Source of the DNA: an uncultured Alphaproteobacteria bacterium
GTDB taxonomy: Bacteria; Pseudomonadota; Alphaproteobacteria; HIMB59; GCA-002718135
NCBI GenBank assembly: GCA_902519435.1
Contig: CABYKC010000034.1
Location: forward strand, 1-5,540
Length of the DNA: 5,540 nt
Reading direction: 5' to 3'
The notes below the pieces were generated by a model. That model saw only the letters and a list, made by a program, of their open reading frames with translations. It ran no database searches and was not told the DNA's origin. Position 1 is the first letter of the stretch, and each line of letters opens with the position of its first letter. The position numbers and the translations under genes were made by a program. This document shows positions 1-5,540 of the stretch, in pieces.

Positions 1-240
1 GATATGAAATTAGAAATTGGAAAAGATATTTCTGTGGTAGGATTTAATGACCAGGACAGTTATTTAAGCTCTCAAAATCTTACATATATTTCACACCCAT
101 TAATGGAAATGGGGAGACAATCTGTAAAAATTTTACAAAACCTAGAACAAGATATATCAATAAAAAAAATATCTACTTTAATTGAGCCAATATTAAATGA
201 AGGAACAAGTCACAAAATTAAAAAAACTAAATTAAGTTAA
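1..240 (+). CDS. LacI-family transcriptional regulator, C-terminal fragment (5' end outside window)
   Basis: Open from the first base (GAT) to a TAA stop, giving the last 79 residues of a protein whose start lies to the left; the ATG at position 4 is an internal codon. The stretch DISVVGFND, then NLTYISHP, then MEMGRQSV and finally EPILNEGTS follows the typical end of LacI/GalR regulators, where the periplasmic-binding-protein-like effector domain closes with a GFDD motif, an LT.V..P segment, an MG..A helix and an L.P.L..GTS strand. Family members are about 330-350 residues, so roughly a quarter is visible and the N-terminal helix-turn-helix is not. Such proteins bind palindromic operators and release them, or less often bind them, in response to a sugar. 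Its position, converging on a sugar-uptake operon, suggests that it controls that operon; this is inference. Its stop overlaps the end of the opposing aldo/keto reductase gene by 9 nt. Confidence 0.9.
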   Translation, partial: DMKLEIGKDISVVGFNDQDSYLSSQNLTYISHPLMEMGRQSVKILQNLEQDISIKKISTLIEPILNEGTSHKIKKTKLS

Positions 241-257
241 ATTTAACCAATTAATTT
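220..257. terminator. Possible terminator hairpin embedded in the convergent gene ends
   Basis: A perfect 12-bp palindrome, GTTAAATTTAAC (236-247), covers the two stop regions. It is extended by AAATTAA (229-235) pairing with TTAATTT (251-257), with a three-base bulge (248-250). On the minus strand the hairpin is followed by a run of seven T (226-220), the arrangement of an intrinsic terminator for the operon. On the plus strand only the shorter tract CTTCTTTT follows. The stem is entirely A/T apart from one G-C pair, so its strength is doubtful. No other terminator is available, because the two genes overlap. Confidence 0.4.
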
Positions 258-1188
258 CTTCTTTTGTTAATTCTATATCTAAGCAAGGTAGTGTTGTATC
301 AAGCTCATCAATTGTTCTTGGCCCAATTAATGCAAATGAGGGAAAAGATTGATTGATGGTCCAACTTGCTGCAATATTATGTGCAGTACATCCTTTTTTT
401 TCAGCTAGTTCCATAGCTCTTTTTTTTCTTTCTCTATTATCTTCACTGTCATAGCAACTAATAGGGCCACTTGAGTTCTCACCTGGTGCTCTATAAGTTT
501 CTGCTTTAGTAATTTTGTCTTCAATTTTTTTTGTAATAGCATCAGGTAAAAAATAACCTCTTGCCTGACTAGACCAAGACATGTGAGATTTTTGAGTAGA
601 ATTTAGATACTCTAATGTTTCATTAACATTAGATGACAAACAACCATTCCAAAGTGGATTAATCATTTTAGCAAGAGCTAAATTATTATTAAGAATAGAC
701 ATTTCTTGTTTATTATTTTTTTGTGCCCATTCATTTCCTTCTTTAAATCTTTCAATAGTCCAGTTAGAACCACCAAATATTTTTATTCTACCTTTTTCTT
801 TCTCTTGATTTAAAACATCCATAAATTCTTCGACAGGATAATCGGTATTATCTCGGTGCATAATATAGATATCAACATAATCAGTATTCATTCTTTCAAG
901 AGAGATTGTTAATTGTTTAGAAATAGCTTCAGGATTGCAATCAGGCGTGTGAGCACCTTTGCCAAGTATTAAAACATCTTTTCTGTTGTTATTGTTTTTT
1001 AACCATTGTCCTAAAACTTTTTCGTGATTACCACCACCATAGATGAATGCTGTATCAAACATATTACCACCGACTTCAATCCAATGATCCCACAACTTTG
1101 AAGCTTCGCTAATTTCATCTTGGTTATCACATCCCATAACCAGTTTGGAAATGTCTTTATCTATTCCTTCTATTCTATCATATTTCAT
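232..1188 (-). CDS. Aldo/keto reductase
   Basis: A complete 318-residue NAD(P)H-dependent oxidoreductase of the aldo/keto reductase superfamily, a cytoplasmic TIM barrel that interconverts carbonyl and alcohol groups. The catalytic tetrad is intact: Asp45 and Tyr50 in FDTAFIYGGG, Lys77 in GKGAH and His111 in IMHRDN. GGSNW (139-143), SSQARGYF (206-213) and the cofactor-binding segment ALIGPRTIDEL (286-296) appear in the usual order, and the length is normal. The variant motifs GCDNQ (19-23) and HRDN, and the NPLWNGC segment (177-183), resemble from memory a subgroup found next to Gfo/Idh/MocA dehydrogenases. The start overlaps the upstream dehydrogenase stop as ATGA, with AGGA (1195-1198) six bases ahead, so translation is probably coupled. 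Substrate is unknown; a sugar-derived aldehyde or ketone is the likely class given the transporter. Its end overlaps the LacI-family gene by 9 nt. Confidence 0.93.
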   Translation of the reverse strand: MKYDRIEGIDKDISKLVMGCDNQDEISEASKLWDHWIEVGGNMFDTAFIYGGGNHEKVLGQWLKNNNNRKDVLILGKGAHTPDCNPEAISKQLTISLERMNTDYVDIYIMHRDNTDYPVEEFMDVLNQEKEKGRIKIFGGSNWTIERFKEGNEWAQKNNKQEMSILNNNLALAKMINPLWNGCLSSNVNETLEYLNSTQKSHMSWSSQARGYFLPDAITKKIEDKITKAETYRAPGENSSGPISCYDSEDNRERKKRAMELAEKKGCTAHNIAASWTINQSFPSFALIGPRTIDELDTTLPCLDIELTKEEINWLNLT

Positions 1189-2228
1189 ATTTCATCCTGT
1201 GGTAGTTTATAATTTACTTTCTCTCTCCATGTATCAAGAGCTTGAAGATTTCCCAATGTATCTTCCCAAGTCATTGCTGGATGAGGTGGTTGTGTTTTTT
1301 CTTTTGCAATACATTGACTTGCAAGTTCACCTTCAAAGAAAAACAAATGCTCTGGTCCTTTAACATCTATAATATCTTCATTACCATTTTTATTAATAAT
1401 TATTTTAGCATGGTAAGGCCCACCTTCTCTTCCAGGCATCCATGGATCTGGCAACTCAATTGTACCTTCCGACCCAGTAATAACTGCATTATTTTTCATA
1501 CTTTCCATAACTGCTGTAGAAACTTTAGCCTTGATACTATTTTTAAATTCTAAATTTGCATGCGCAACTTCATCAACACCTGTTTCCCCTATTATCGCTT
1601 CAGCATCTATAAATTTAGGTTCTAAAAATTTTTCACCAGTTGCTACACCAGCAATTAATCTAGAAAAAGAAATAGGATAAAGACCAACATCAAGAATACC
1701 TCCACCTGCTAAATTTTTATTAAATAATCTGTGATCTGGTATAGTTTTACCCATATCAAAACCAAAAGAGGATTCAATTGATGTGATATCTCCTATCGTT
1801 TTATTTTTTATTACCTCTAAAAGTTTTGGAATTTGAGGATGACAACGATACATAAAGCCTTCCATATAGAATACTCCAGCTTCTTTTACTGCCTCTATAA
1901 TTTTTTTACCTTCGATTAAATTAACAGCACCTGGTTTTTCACAAAGAACATGTTTTCCTTTACCTGCAGCTTTTATTGTCCATTCAGCGTGCAAAGTATG
2001 TGGTGTAGAAATATAAATAGCATCGATATGTTCTGAGTTTATAATATCATCATAATTATCAAATCTAAAATCTGGATGAATACCGTATTTATCGCCAAAG
2101 TTTTTTCGGCGATCATCATTTTTACTTGCTATACTAACCAGCTGCCCGGAGTAAGAACCTTTTAGTCCGTCTGCAAAATTATTTGCTATGCTTCCTGGTC
2201 CAATAATTCCCCATTTAATTTTTTCCAT
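1185..2228 (-). CDS. Gfo/Idh/MocA-family NAD(P)-dependent sugar or diol dehydrogenase
   Basis: A 347-residue cytoplasmic oxidoreductase. The N-terminal Rossmann fold opens with GIIGPGSIA (7-15, the dinucleotide-binding GxGxxA), and ISTPHTLHAE (73-82) leads to EKP (97-99), whose Lys98 is the usual catalytic lysine of the family. The C-terminal substrate domain includes YMEGFMYRCHP (121-131) and GGGILDVGLYP (175-185), with Asp180 and Tyr184 in the positions that normally face the sugar. The MEGFMYR..P segment recalls the dihydrodiol dehydrogenase, NADP-xylose dehydrogenase and glucose-fructose oxidoreductase branch, so oxidation of a pyranose at C1 or of a related hydroxyl is a fair guess. The start is set by AAAGG (2234-2238) five bases upstream and by the nucleotide-binding motif beginning at residue 7. 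A longer reading to 2282 would run 18 residues back into the permease gene. One base separates it from the permease stop, and it overlaps the reductase by four bases. Confidence 0.92.
   Translation of the reverse strand: MEKIKWGIIGPGSIANNFADGLKGSYSGQLVSIASKNDDRRKNFGDKYGIHPDFRFDNYDDIINSEHIDAIYISTPHTLHAEWTIKAAGKGKHVLCEKPGAVNLIEGKKIIEAVKEAGVFYMEGFMYRCHPQIPKLLEVIKNKTIGDITSIESSFGFDMGKTIPDHRLFNKNLAGGGILDVGLYPISFSRLIAGVATGEKFLEPKFIDAEAIIGETGVDEVAHANLEFKNSIKAKVSTAVMESMKNNAVITGSEGTIELPDPWMPGREGGPYHAKIIINKNGNEDIIDVKGPEHLFFFEGELASQCIAKEKTQPPHPAMTWEDTLGNLQALDTWREKVNYKLPQDEI
1195..1198 (-). promoter_or_regulatory. Ribosome binding site of the aldo/keto reductase
   Basis: AGGA on the minus strand, six bases before the ATG at 1188 and inside the last codons of the dehydrogenase. 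It decides between two nearby ATGs. The earlier one, inside GATGAAATATGA, is out of frame and meets a stop after five codons, so the ATG at 1188 is the start. Confidence 0.6.
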
Positions 2229-2229
2229 A

Positions 2230-4056
2230 TTAACCTTTAACAGCTCCAGCTGATAAGCCTGCAATGTAATATTTTTGAACAAAAGAAAAAATAACTATAA
2301 TTGGAATTGTTGTTAAGGTTGCAAAAGCCATAGCTTGTCCATACTGCGGCTCTTGTCCAACACTAAGCGCAAATACTTCCGTCATGCCAAGAGGGATAGT
2401 GTAATTAAGGTCATCCCGTAATATTATAAGAGGCCATAAGAAACTATTCCATGAATTAACAAATGTAATTATTGCAAGAGTGGCAATACCAGGCCAAACA
2501 AGAGGGACAACTATTTGCCAAAAAATTCTAAACTCACCAGCCCCATCTGATCTTGCTGCTTGAATTAATTCATCAGGAACAGACGTTATGAATTGTCTCA
2601 TCATAAAAATTCCTATGGCAGGAGCTATAAAAGGAACTATTAATCCCGATAAGGTATCATTCATTCCCATTCTACCTACTAAAACATAAAGAGGGATCAT
2701 TATAATTGGAAAAGGTATCATTGCAGTTGCTACCATAAATATGAAAAGTTTATTTTTTCCCTTAAAATTATATTTTGCAAACGCATACCCAGCTAAAGTA
2801 CATAAAAAGATCGTTAGAATTGTAACAGCAATAGCAACAAAGAAGGAATTGAATATCCATAAACTTGCTGGAAACTCAGTAAATAATTTTGTTACATTTA
2901 CCCAATTAGGACTTTTAGACCACATTATAGGTGGCCATGCCATTATTTCTGCTGTTGATTTAACTGAAGAGGTAAGCATGAAAGCGTAAGGAATAAGTGT
3001 TATCAAACCAATAATTGTTATTATGAAATTTAATGAATATTTACCAATTTTTGGAGATAAAGATTTTTTACTAGAAGTAGAAGATTCTATTGGAAAAATA
3101 TTAGCAATAAAATCTATAATAGGAGATAAAATTCTCTCAATAAAACTTTTTTTTGCATCCTGATCTAAATTTGATGCAAATGATCTAAATTGAAATAATG
3201 ATATAGCTAAAATACAGATGAACATAAATACACCAATAGAGGAACCAAAACCTAATTTGAGTTGATTGAAACCTCTTTCCATCATGTAAACAACCATTGA
3301 TTTAGCGTGAGTTGGAACATCATTTCCACTATACATAACAAATACATCTTCAAATATTTGGAATGAGCCAATAGAAACAATTATACAAACAAATAGTGTT
3401 ACTGGTGCTAATTGAGGAAGAGTAACATACCAAAATTGATGCCATGCCGTTGCACCATCTATTTTTGCTGCTTCATACAAAGTTCTATCTATAAATTGCA
3501 AACCAGCTAAAAAATAAATACAGGTTAAACCAGTCCATCTCCATATTACTAACATCATGACTGACCACTTTGAGGTAGCTGAAGACTCAACCCAATTGAT
3601 TGGTTCAATTCCAATAAAACCAATTACATAATTAAGTAATCCAAATTCACTATTTAATATCATCTTGAAAGTTAATGCAGCCGCAACAACTGAAGTAACA
3701 ATCGGTGAGAAAAATACTAAACGCCAAAAAGGTTTTAGTTTTAAACTATGACTATTAAGAGCAAGAGCTAATAAAAGAGCAAGGGGAATAGTAATAAATA
3801 CACTGCCAGCAGAATAAAATACTGTATTCTGGAAAGTTTCCCAAAAGTTTTGGTCTTTAAAAAATAAATATTCAAAGTTTCCCCACCCTCTAGGTTTAGG
3901 AGCCTTTACACCCTTCCATTTGTAAAAAGCTAAAATAAAAGAAGCTATGGTAGGTAAAAGAAAAAAAATTGTAAAAATAATATAAAATGGCGATATAAAA
4001 AAATACGGCGCAACCTTTTCGGGTCTAAATCTTCTACTATTACTCACAACTGACAT
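2230..4056 (-). CDS. Fused carbohydrate ABC importer permease (MalF/UgpA-like plus MalG/UgpE-like)
   Basis: One 608-residue inner-membrane protein holding both permease subunits of a CUT1-type sugar importer. The first half (about 1-290) has six hydrophobic segments near 17-43, 77-101, 111-133, 164-184, 216-236 and 270-290, with an EAA loop at 194-214 (YEAAKIDGA through TLP). The second half (about 341-608) repeats the plan near 341-362, 400-426, 436-460, 467-487, 515-545 and 578-596, with its own EAA loop at 498-518 (IQAARSDGA through VVP) and the MalG-like end GLSAGAVKG. EAA loops dock onto the ATPase subunits, so this chain should bind both ATPase copies. The halves are usually separate proteins of about 290 and 280 residues. 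The roughly 50-residue linker has no Met, and its Leu codons are TTA, so no ordinary internal start is available. No clear ribosome binding site precedes 4056; ATG gives a normal N-terminus. No ATPase gene is visible here. Confidence 0.93.
   Translation of the reverse strand: MSVVSNSRRFRPEKVAPYFFISPFYIIFTIFFLLPTIASFILAFYKWKGVKAPKPRGWGNFEYLFFKDQNFWETFQNTVFYSAGSVFITIPLALLLALALNSHSLKLKPFWRLVFFSPIVTSVVAAALTFKMILNSEFGLLNYVIGFIGIEPINWVESSATSKWSVMMLVIWRWTGLTCIYFLAGLQFIDRTLYEAAKIDGATAWHQFWYVTLPQLAPVTLFVCIIVSIGSFQIFEDVFVMYSGNDVPTHAKSMVVYMMERGFNQLKLGFGSSIGVFMFICILAISLFQFRSFASNLDQDAKKSFIERILSPIIDFIANIFPIESSTSSKKSLSPKIGKYSLNFIITIIGLITLIPYAFMLTSSVKSTAEIMAWPPIMWSKSPNWVNVTKLFTEFPASLWIFNSFFVAIAVTILTIFLCTLAGYAFAKYNFKGKNKLFIFMVATAMIPFPIIMIPLYVLVGRMGMNDTLSGLIVPFIAPAIGIFMMRQFITSVPDELIQAARSDGAGEFRIFWQIVVPLVWPGIATLAIITFVNSWNSFLWPLIILRDDLNYTIPLGMTEVFALSVGQEPQYGQAMAFATLTTIPIIVIFSFVQKYYIAGLSAGAVKG
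2234..2238 (-). promoter_or_regulatory. Ribosome binding site of the Gfo/Idh/MocA dehydrogenase
   Basis: AAAGG on the minus strand, five bases before the ATG at 2228. It is formed by the final Lys-Gly codons of the permease, whose TAA ends one base before the dehydrogenase start. This geometry favours re-initiation by ribosomes finishing the permease and supports 2228 over the upstream in-frame ATG at 2282. Confidence 0.65.
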
Positions 4057-4081
4057 ATTATTATTTTGATTTGATTTTTAA

Positions 4082-4105
4082 AAAGCAGGGTAAAAACCCT
4101 GCTTT
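4082..4105 (-). terminator. Hairpin between binding-protein and permease genes (attenuator or mRNA-stabilising)
   Basis: Perfect 10-bp inverted repeat: AAAGCAGGGT (4082-4091) and ACCCTGCTTT (4096-4105) around a four-base loop. It starts 13 nt after the stop of the binding-protein gene. Read on the minus strand, the stem ends in a run of five T before the sequence turns to A, a short version of an intrinsic terminator. In sugar ABC operons the binding protein is normally needed in excess over the membrane complex. A partial terminator or 3' protective hairpin here would achieve that. Some read-through is needed for the permease unless it has its own promoter, and I see no convincing promoter in the 62-nt gap. 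Confidence 0.7.
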
Positions 4106-4118
4106 AAAAAATTATCGT

Positions 4119-5372
4119 CTATAAAAAGTCAAGTTCATCCTGAACCTGTGAAATGAACCTTTCATGAGCTTCCTCAGCAGTTATTTCACCATTTGCTAAT
4201 AATGTTGTCAAATCACGAGAAACACTATCAATAATAGCTCGACCAACATGCTGATAGTCATCAGCACTTGACCCTGCTACTGAAATAAATGGCTCTGCAA
4301 ATTTTTGACCTCCATAAAAATCAAATTTTTTATCTGCAATTCTTGGATCTTCAAGAGCAGCCAATAAAGTAGGCATTCCTCCGAAGAAATCATATTTTGC
4401 AATTTGACCTTCATATGAGAAGTAAGCGAGTTCAAGTAACTTTTTAGCAACGTCTACAGCTTCTGAAGATTTATGAATGGCAAAACCAGTTCCACCCCAG
4501 TGAAAAGTTTTATATCCTTCATCTCCCCAAGTAGGAAGAGGAGCAACTCTCCACTCACCAGATTGTGTATCCTTAACTGTAGGTTGTAAACAACAGTTGT
4601 TATACCAGTCAGGCGCCATAGTTCCTACAGTTTGCTTTGAATTGTAAAGAACACCAGGTGTTTGACCCCAATAGTCAGTAGTATAATTAATTACTCCGGA
4701 TGCAAAAGCTTCTTCTTGGAATTTTAAAACCTCCATGAAAAGATCTTCATCCATTTCAAATTCACCATCTTCATTGAAGAATTTACCACCAGCTTGTTGG
4801 TACATTCCAATAAATCTTAACTCAGATAGCATCATTGAAATTCCATCTTTTGCTAAAATTTTTCCAGTTTCCATAAACTCATCCCAAGTTTTTGGTACTG
4901 ATTTACCATAACTCTCAAGAATGCTTGGGTTGTAGTAATAGACCATATAACAGCCTTCACTTTCAATTCCATATATCTCACCATTAGTGTGAGTCCAAGC
5001 AGCTACTTTTCCTGGATTCCATTGAGACATGTCACCGTACATATCTGTTAGTGGTACAAAGTTGTCTGAAATAATATCATCAACCATAAAAAGACCAAAA
5101 CCACTTATCTCAATTCCTAAAAGATCAGTATGTTCAGAACCTGAAGCAATCGCCGTTAAACTGTTTGTAGCCATATCGGGCGTAACTTGAAAATCAAAAG
5201 TAATATTATCATCTGGAAATGCAGCTTGCACTTCTTCAAGATAAGTATTGAAGTAATCAACATAGAGCTGGTTATGCGTCCACATTGAAAGTGTAATATC
5301 TCTAGCATTAGAAGTTGATGAAAACCCAACTAAAACTGCAAGAGACAAAATTAAGGATTTAATTAATTTCAT
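4119..5372 (-). CDS. Periplasmic carbohydrate-binding protein of an ABC importer (SBP_bac_1 type)
   Basis: A 417-residue extracellular solute-binding protein of the family that delivers sugars to CUT1 importers. Residues 1-23 form a signal peptide: Lys at 2 and 5, a hydrophobic core LILSLAVLVGF, and a predicted cleavage after SNA (23). There is no lipobox Cys, so the mature protein should be soluble in the periplasm. Family marks include ITLSMWTHN (26-34) as the first strand, GEIYGIESEG (131-140), YYYNPSILESYG (145-156) followed by VPKTWDEF (159-166), GTMAPDW (250-256) and GTGFAIHKSSE (294-304). The C-terminal helix carries LLANGEITAEEA (391-402). The length is typical. Many exposed Trp and Tyr residues suit stacking against a sugar ring, but the ligand is not identifiable. 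Three Cys occur (141, 260, 261). A strong ribosome binding site sets the start, and the permease follows after 62 nt containing a hairpin. Confidence 0.93.
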   Translation of the reverse strand: MKLIKSLILSLAVLVGFSSTSNARDITLSMWTHNQLYVDYFNTYLEEVQAAFPDDNITFDFQVTPDMATNSLTAIASGSEHTDLLGIEISGFGLFMVDDIISDNFVPLTDMYGDMSQWNPGKVAAWTHTNGEIYGIESEGCYMVYYYNPSILESYGKSVPKTWDEFMETGKILAKDGISMMLSELRFIGMYQQAGGKFFNEDGEFEMDEDLFMEVLKFQEEAFASGVINYTTDYWGQTPGVLYNSKQTVGTMAPDWYNNCCLQPTVKDTQSGEWRVAPLPTWGDEGYKTFHWGGTGFAIHKSSEAVDVAKKLLELAYFSYEGQIAKYDFFGGMPTLLAALEDPRIADKKFDFYGGQKFAEPFISVAGSSADDYQHVGRAIIDSVSRDLTTLLANGEITAEEAHERFISQVQDELDFL

Positions 5373-5376
5373 CTAT

Positions 5377-5383
5377 TCCTCCC
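5377..5383 (-). promoter_or_regulatory. Strong ribosome binding site of the binding-protein gene
   Basis: GGGAGGA on the minus strand, four bases before the ATG at 5372. It is the strongest Shine-Dalgarno sequence in the window; the permease gene has none that I can recognise. The contrast agrees with high production of the binding protein relative to the membrane component. Confidence 0.8.
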
Positions 5384-5427
5384 TTTAATATATCTTTTAA
5401 AAGTTATATTGATCGAAAAATCAAGAT
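5384..5427 (-). promoter_or_regulatory. Operon leader with candidate promoter and operator
   Basis: This AT-rich stretch lies between a terminator-like repeat and the ribosome binding site, where the operon promoter would be expected. It holds the inverted repeat TTGAT-6 nt-ATCAA (5409-5424). On the minus strand it is followed directly by TATAAC, a possible -10 element, though the -35 region at the right spacing (TTTTAT) is poor. The repeat is a candidate operator for the LacI-family regulator, but it lacks the central CG usual for that family. The assignment is tentative; the sequence is too AT-rich for a firm promoter call. Confidence 0.3.
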
Positions 5428-5467
5428 AAAAAAAAGGTATTTAACTATTAAATAATCTTGTTTTTTT
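5422..5467. terminator. Nested inverted repeat with T-tracts on both strands, terminator-like
   Basis: CAAGAT (5422-5427) pairs with ATCTTG (5455-5460), enclosing a perfect inner repeat TATTTAA-CTA-TTAAATA (5438-5454). On the minus strand the inner hairpin is followed by CC and eight T (5435-5428). On the plus strand the outer stem is followed by seven T (5461-5467). It therefore has the outline of a terminator in either direction. It would suit the end of a minus-strand gene stopping at 5466. The stems are mostly A-T, so strength is uncertain. Confidence 0.45.
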
Positions 5468-5540
5468 AGTTATTTGGTGAAAGAACTTGCTCGTGAGGCA
5501 TTACTATTTTTTTTTGAAATTCAGTGAGATTTGAAAGTAG
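5466..5540 (-). CDS. Possible C-terminal end of an unidentified gene (5' end outside window)
   Basis: Read on the minus strand from the window edge, one frame stays open for 24 codons to a TAA at 5466, while the other two frames hit stops within 12 codons. The visible end includes LTEFQKK and MPHEQVLSPNN, which I do not recognise. The open length alone is weak evidence, since a run this long can occur by chance. A terminator-like repeat directly after the stop makes a real gene end more plausible. If real, it lies upstream of the binding-protein gene on the same strand, 93 nt away, and could belong to the same locus. Confidence 0.4.
   Translation of the reverse strand, partial: LLSNLTEFQKKIVMPHEQVLSPNN

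Noticed and set aside
4..240. Small stand-alone protein starting at the ATG at position 4
   Set aside because: The frame is open to the window edge and the sequence matches only the C-terminal part of LacI-family regulators, so this Met is internal.
1145..1363. Plus-strand open frame of 72 codons across the end of the dehydrogenase and the start of the reductase
   Set aside because: It lies opposite two well-supported genes, has no family motif and crosses their junction; it is a shadow frame.
1242..1553. Plus-strand open frame of 103 codons
   Set aside because: Fully antisense to the Gfo/Idh/MocA gene; Cys/Phe/His-rich low-complexity translation, as expected from the reverse of AT-rich coding sequence.
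2229..2282. Longer N-terminus for the Gfo/Idh/MocA dehydrogenase, starting at 2282
   Set aside because: The added 18 residues lie inside the permease coding sequence and precede the normal start of the Rossmann fold; AAAGG is correctly spaced for the start at 2228.
2741..2989. Plus-strand open frame of 82 codons
   Set aside because: Antisense to the second permease half, with no recognisable domain and no convincing ribosome binding site.
5428..5467. A-rich and T-rich runs considered as an attachment site or repeat unit
   Set aside because: No direct repeat of the motif was seen elsewhere in the window and no integrase or transposase is present; the runs fit a terminator better.

Overview
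The window is low-GC, tightly packed DNA encoding one carbohydrate-uptake and oxidation locus. The substrate-binding protein carries an ordinary cleavable signal peptide and no lipobox, which points to a Gram-negative host with a periplasm. The AT-rich codon use, Lys/Asn/Ile-rich proteins, 1-nt spacing, ATGA overlap and overlapping gene ends fit a streamlined bacterium. A marine alphaproteobacterium of the SAR11 or a similar low-GC lineage is my guess, inferred from style and not from any marker gene.

Layout: at the left edge (1-240, + strand) is the C-terminal end of a LacI-family transcriptional regulator. It converges on, and overlaps by 9 nt, a minus-strand operon that reads right to left: sugar-type substrate-binding protein (5372-4119), one long permease polypeptide that fuses a MalF/UgpA-like half to a MalG/UgpE-like half (4056-2230), a Gfo/Idh/MocA-family NAD(P)-dependent dehydrogenase (2228-1185) and an aldo/keto reductase (1188-232). 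A perfect hairpin sits between the binding protein and the permease and probably sets a higher dose of binding protein. At the right edge, 24 open codons on the minus strand (5540-5466) may be the tail of another gene. They are followed by a terminator-like inverted repeat and then the leader of the operon.

Working model: the binding protein captures a sugar or sugar derivative in the periplasm and the fused permease brings it in. Gfo/Idh/MocA and AKR enzymes then act on the carbonyl or hydroxyl of the imported sugar, and the LacI-family protein is the likely local regulator. No ABC ATPase is encoded here, so the importer must use an ATPase from outside the window. The substrate cannot be read from the sequence. 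The most unusual item is the permease fusion. I see no RNA genes, insertion sequences, CRISPR arrays or defence genes, and nothing that amounts to a wholly new system.
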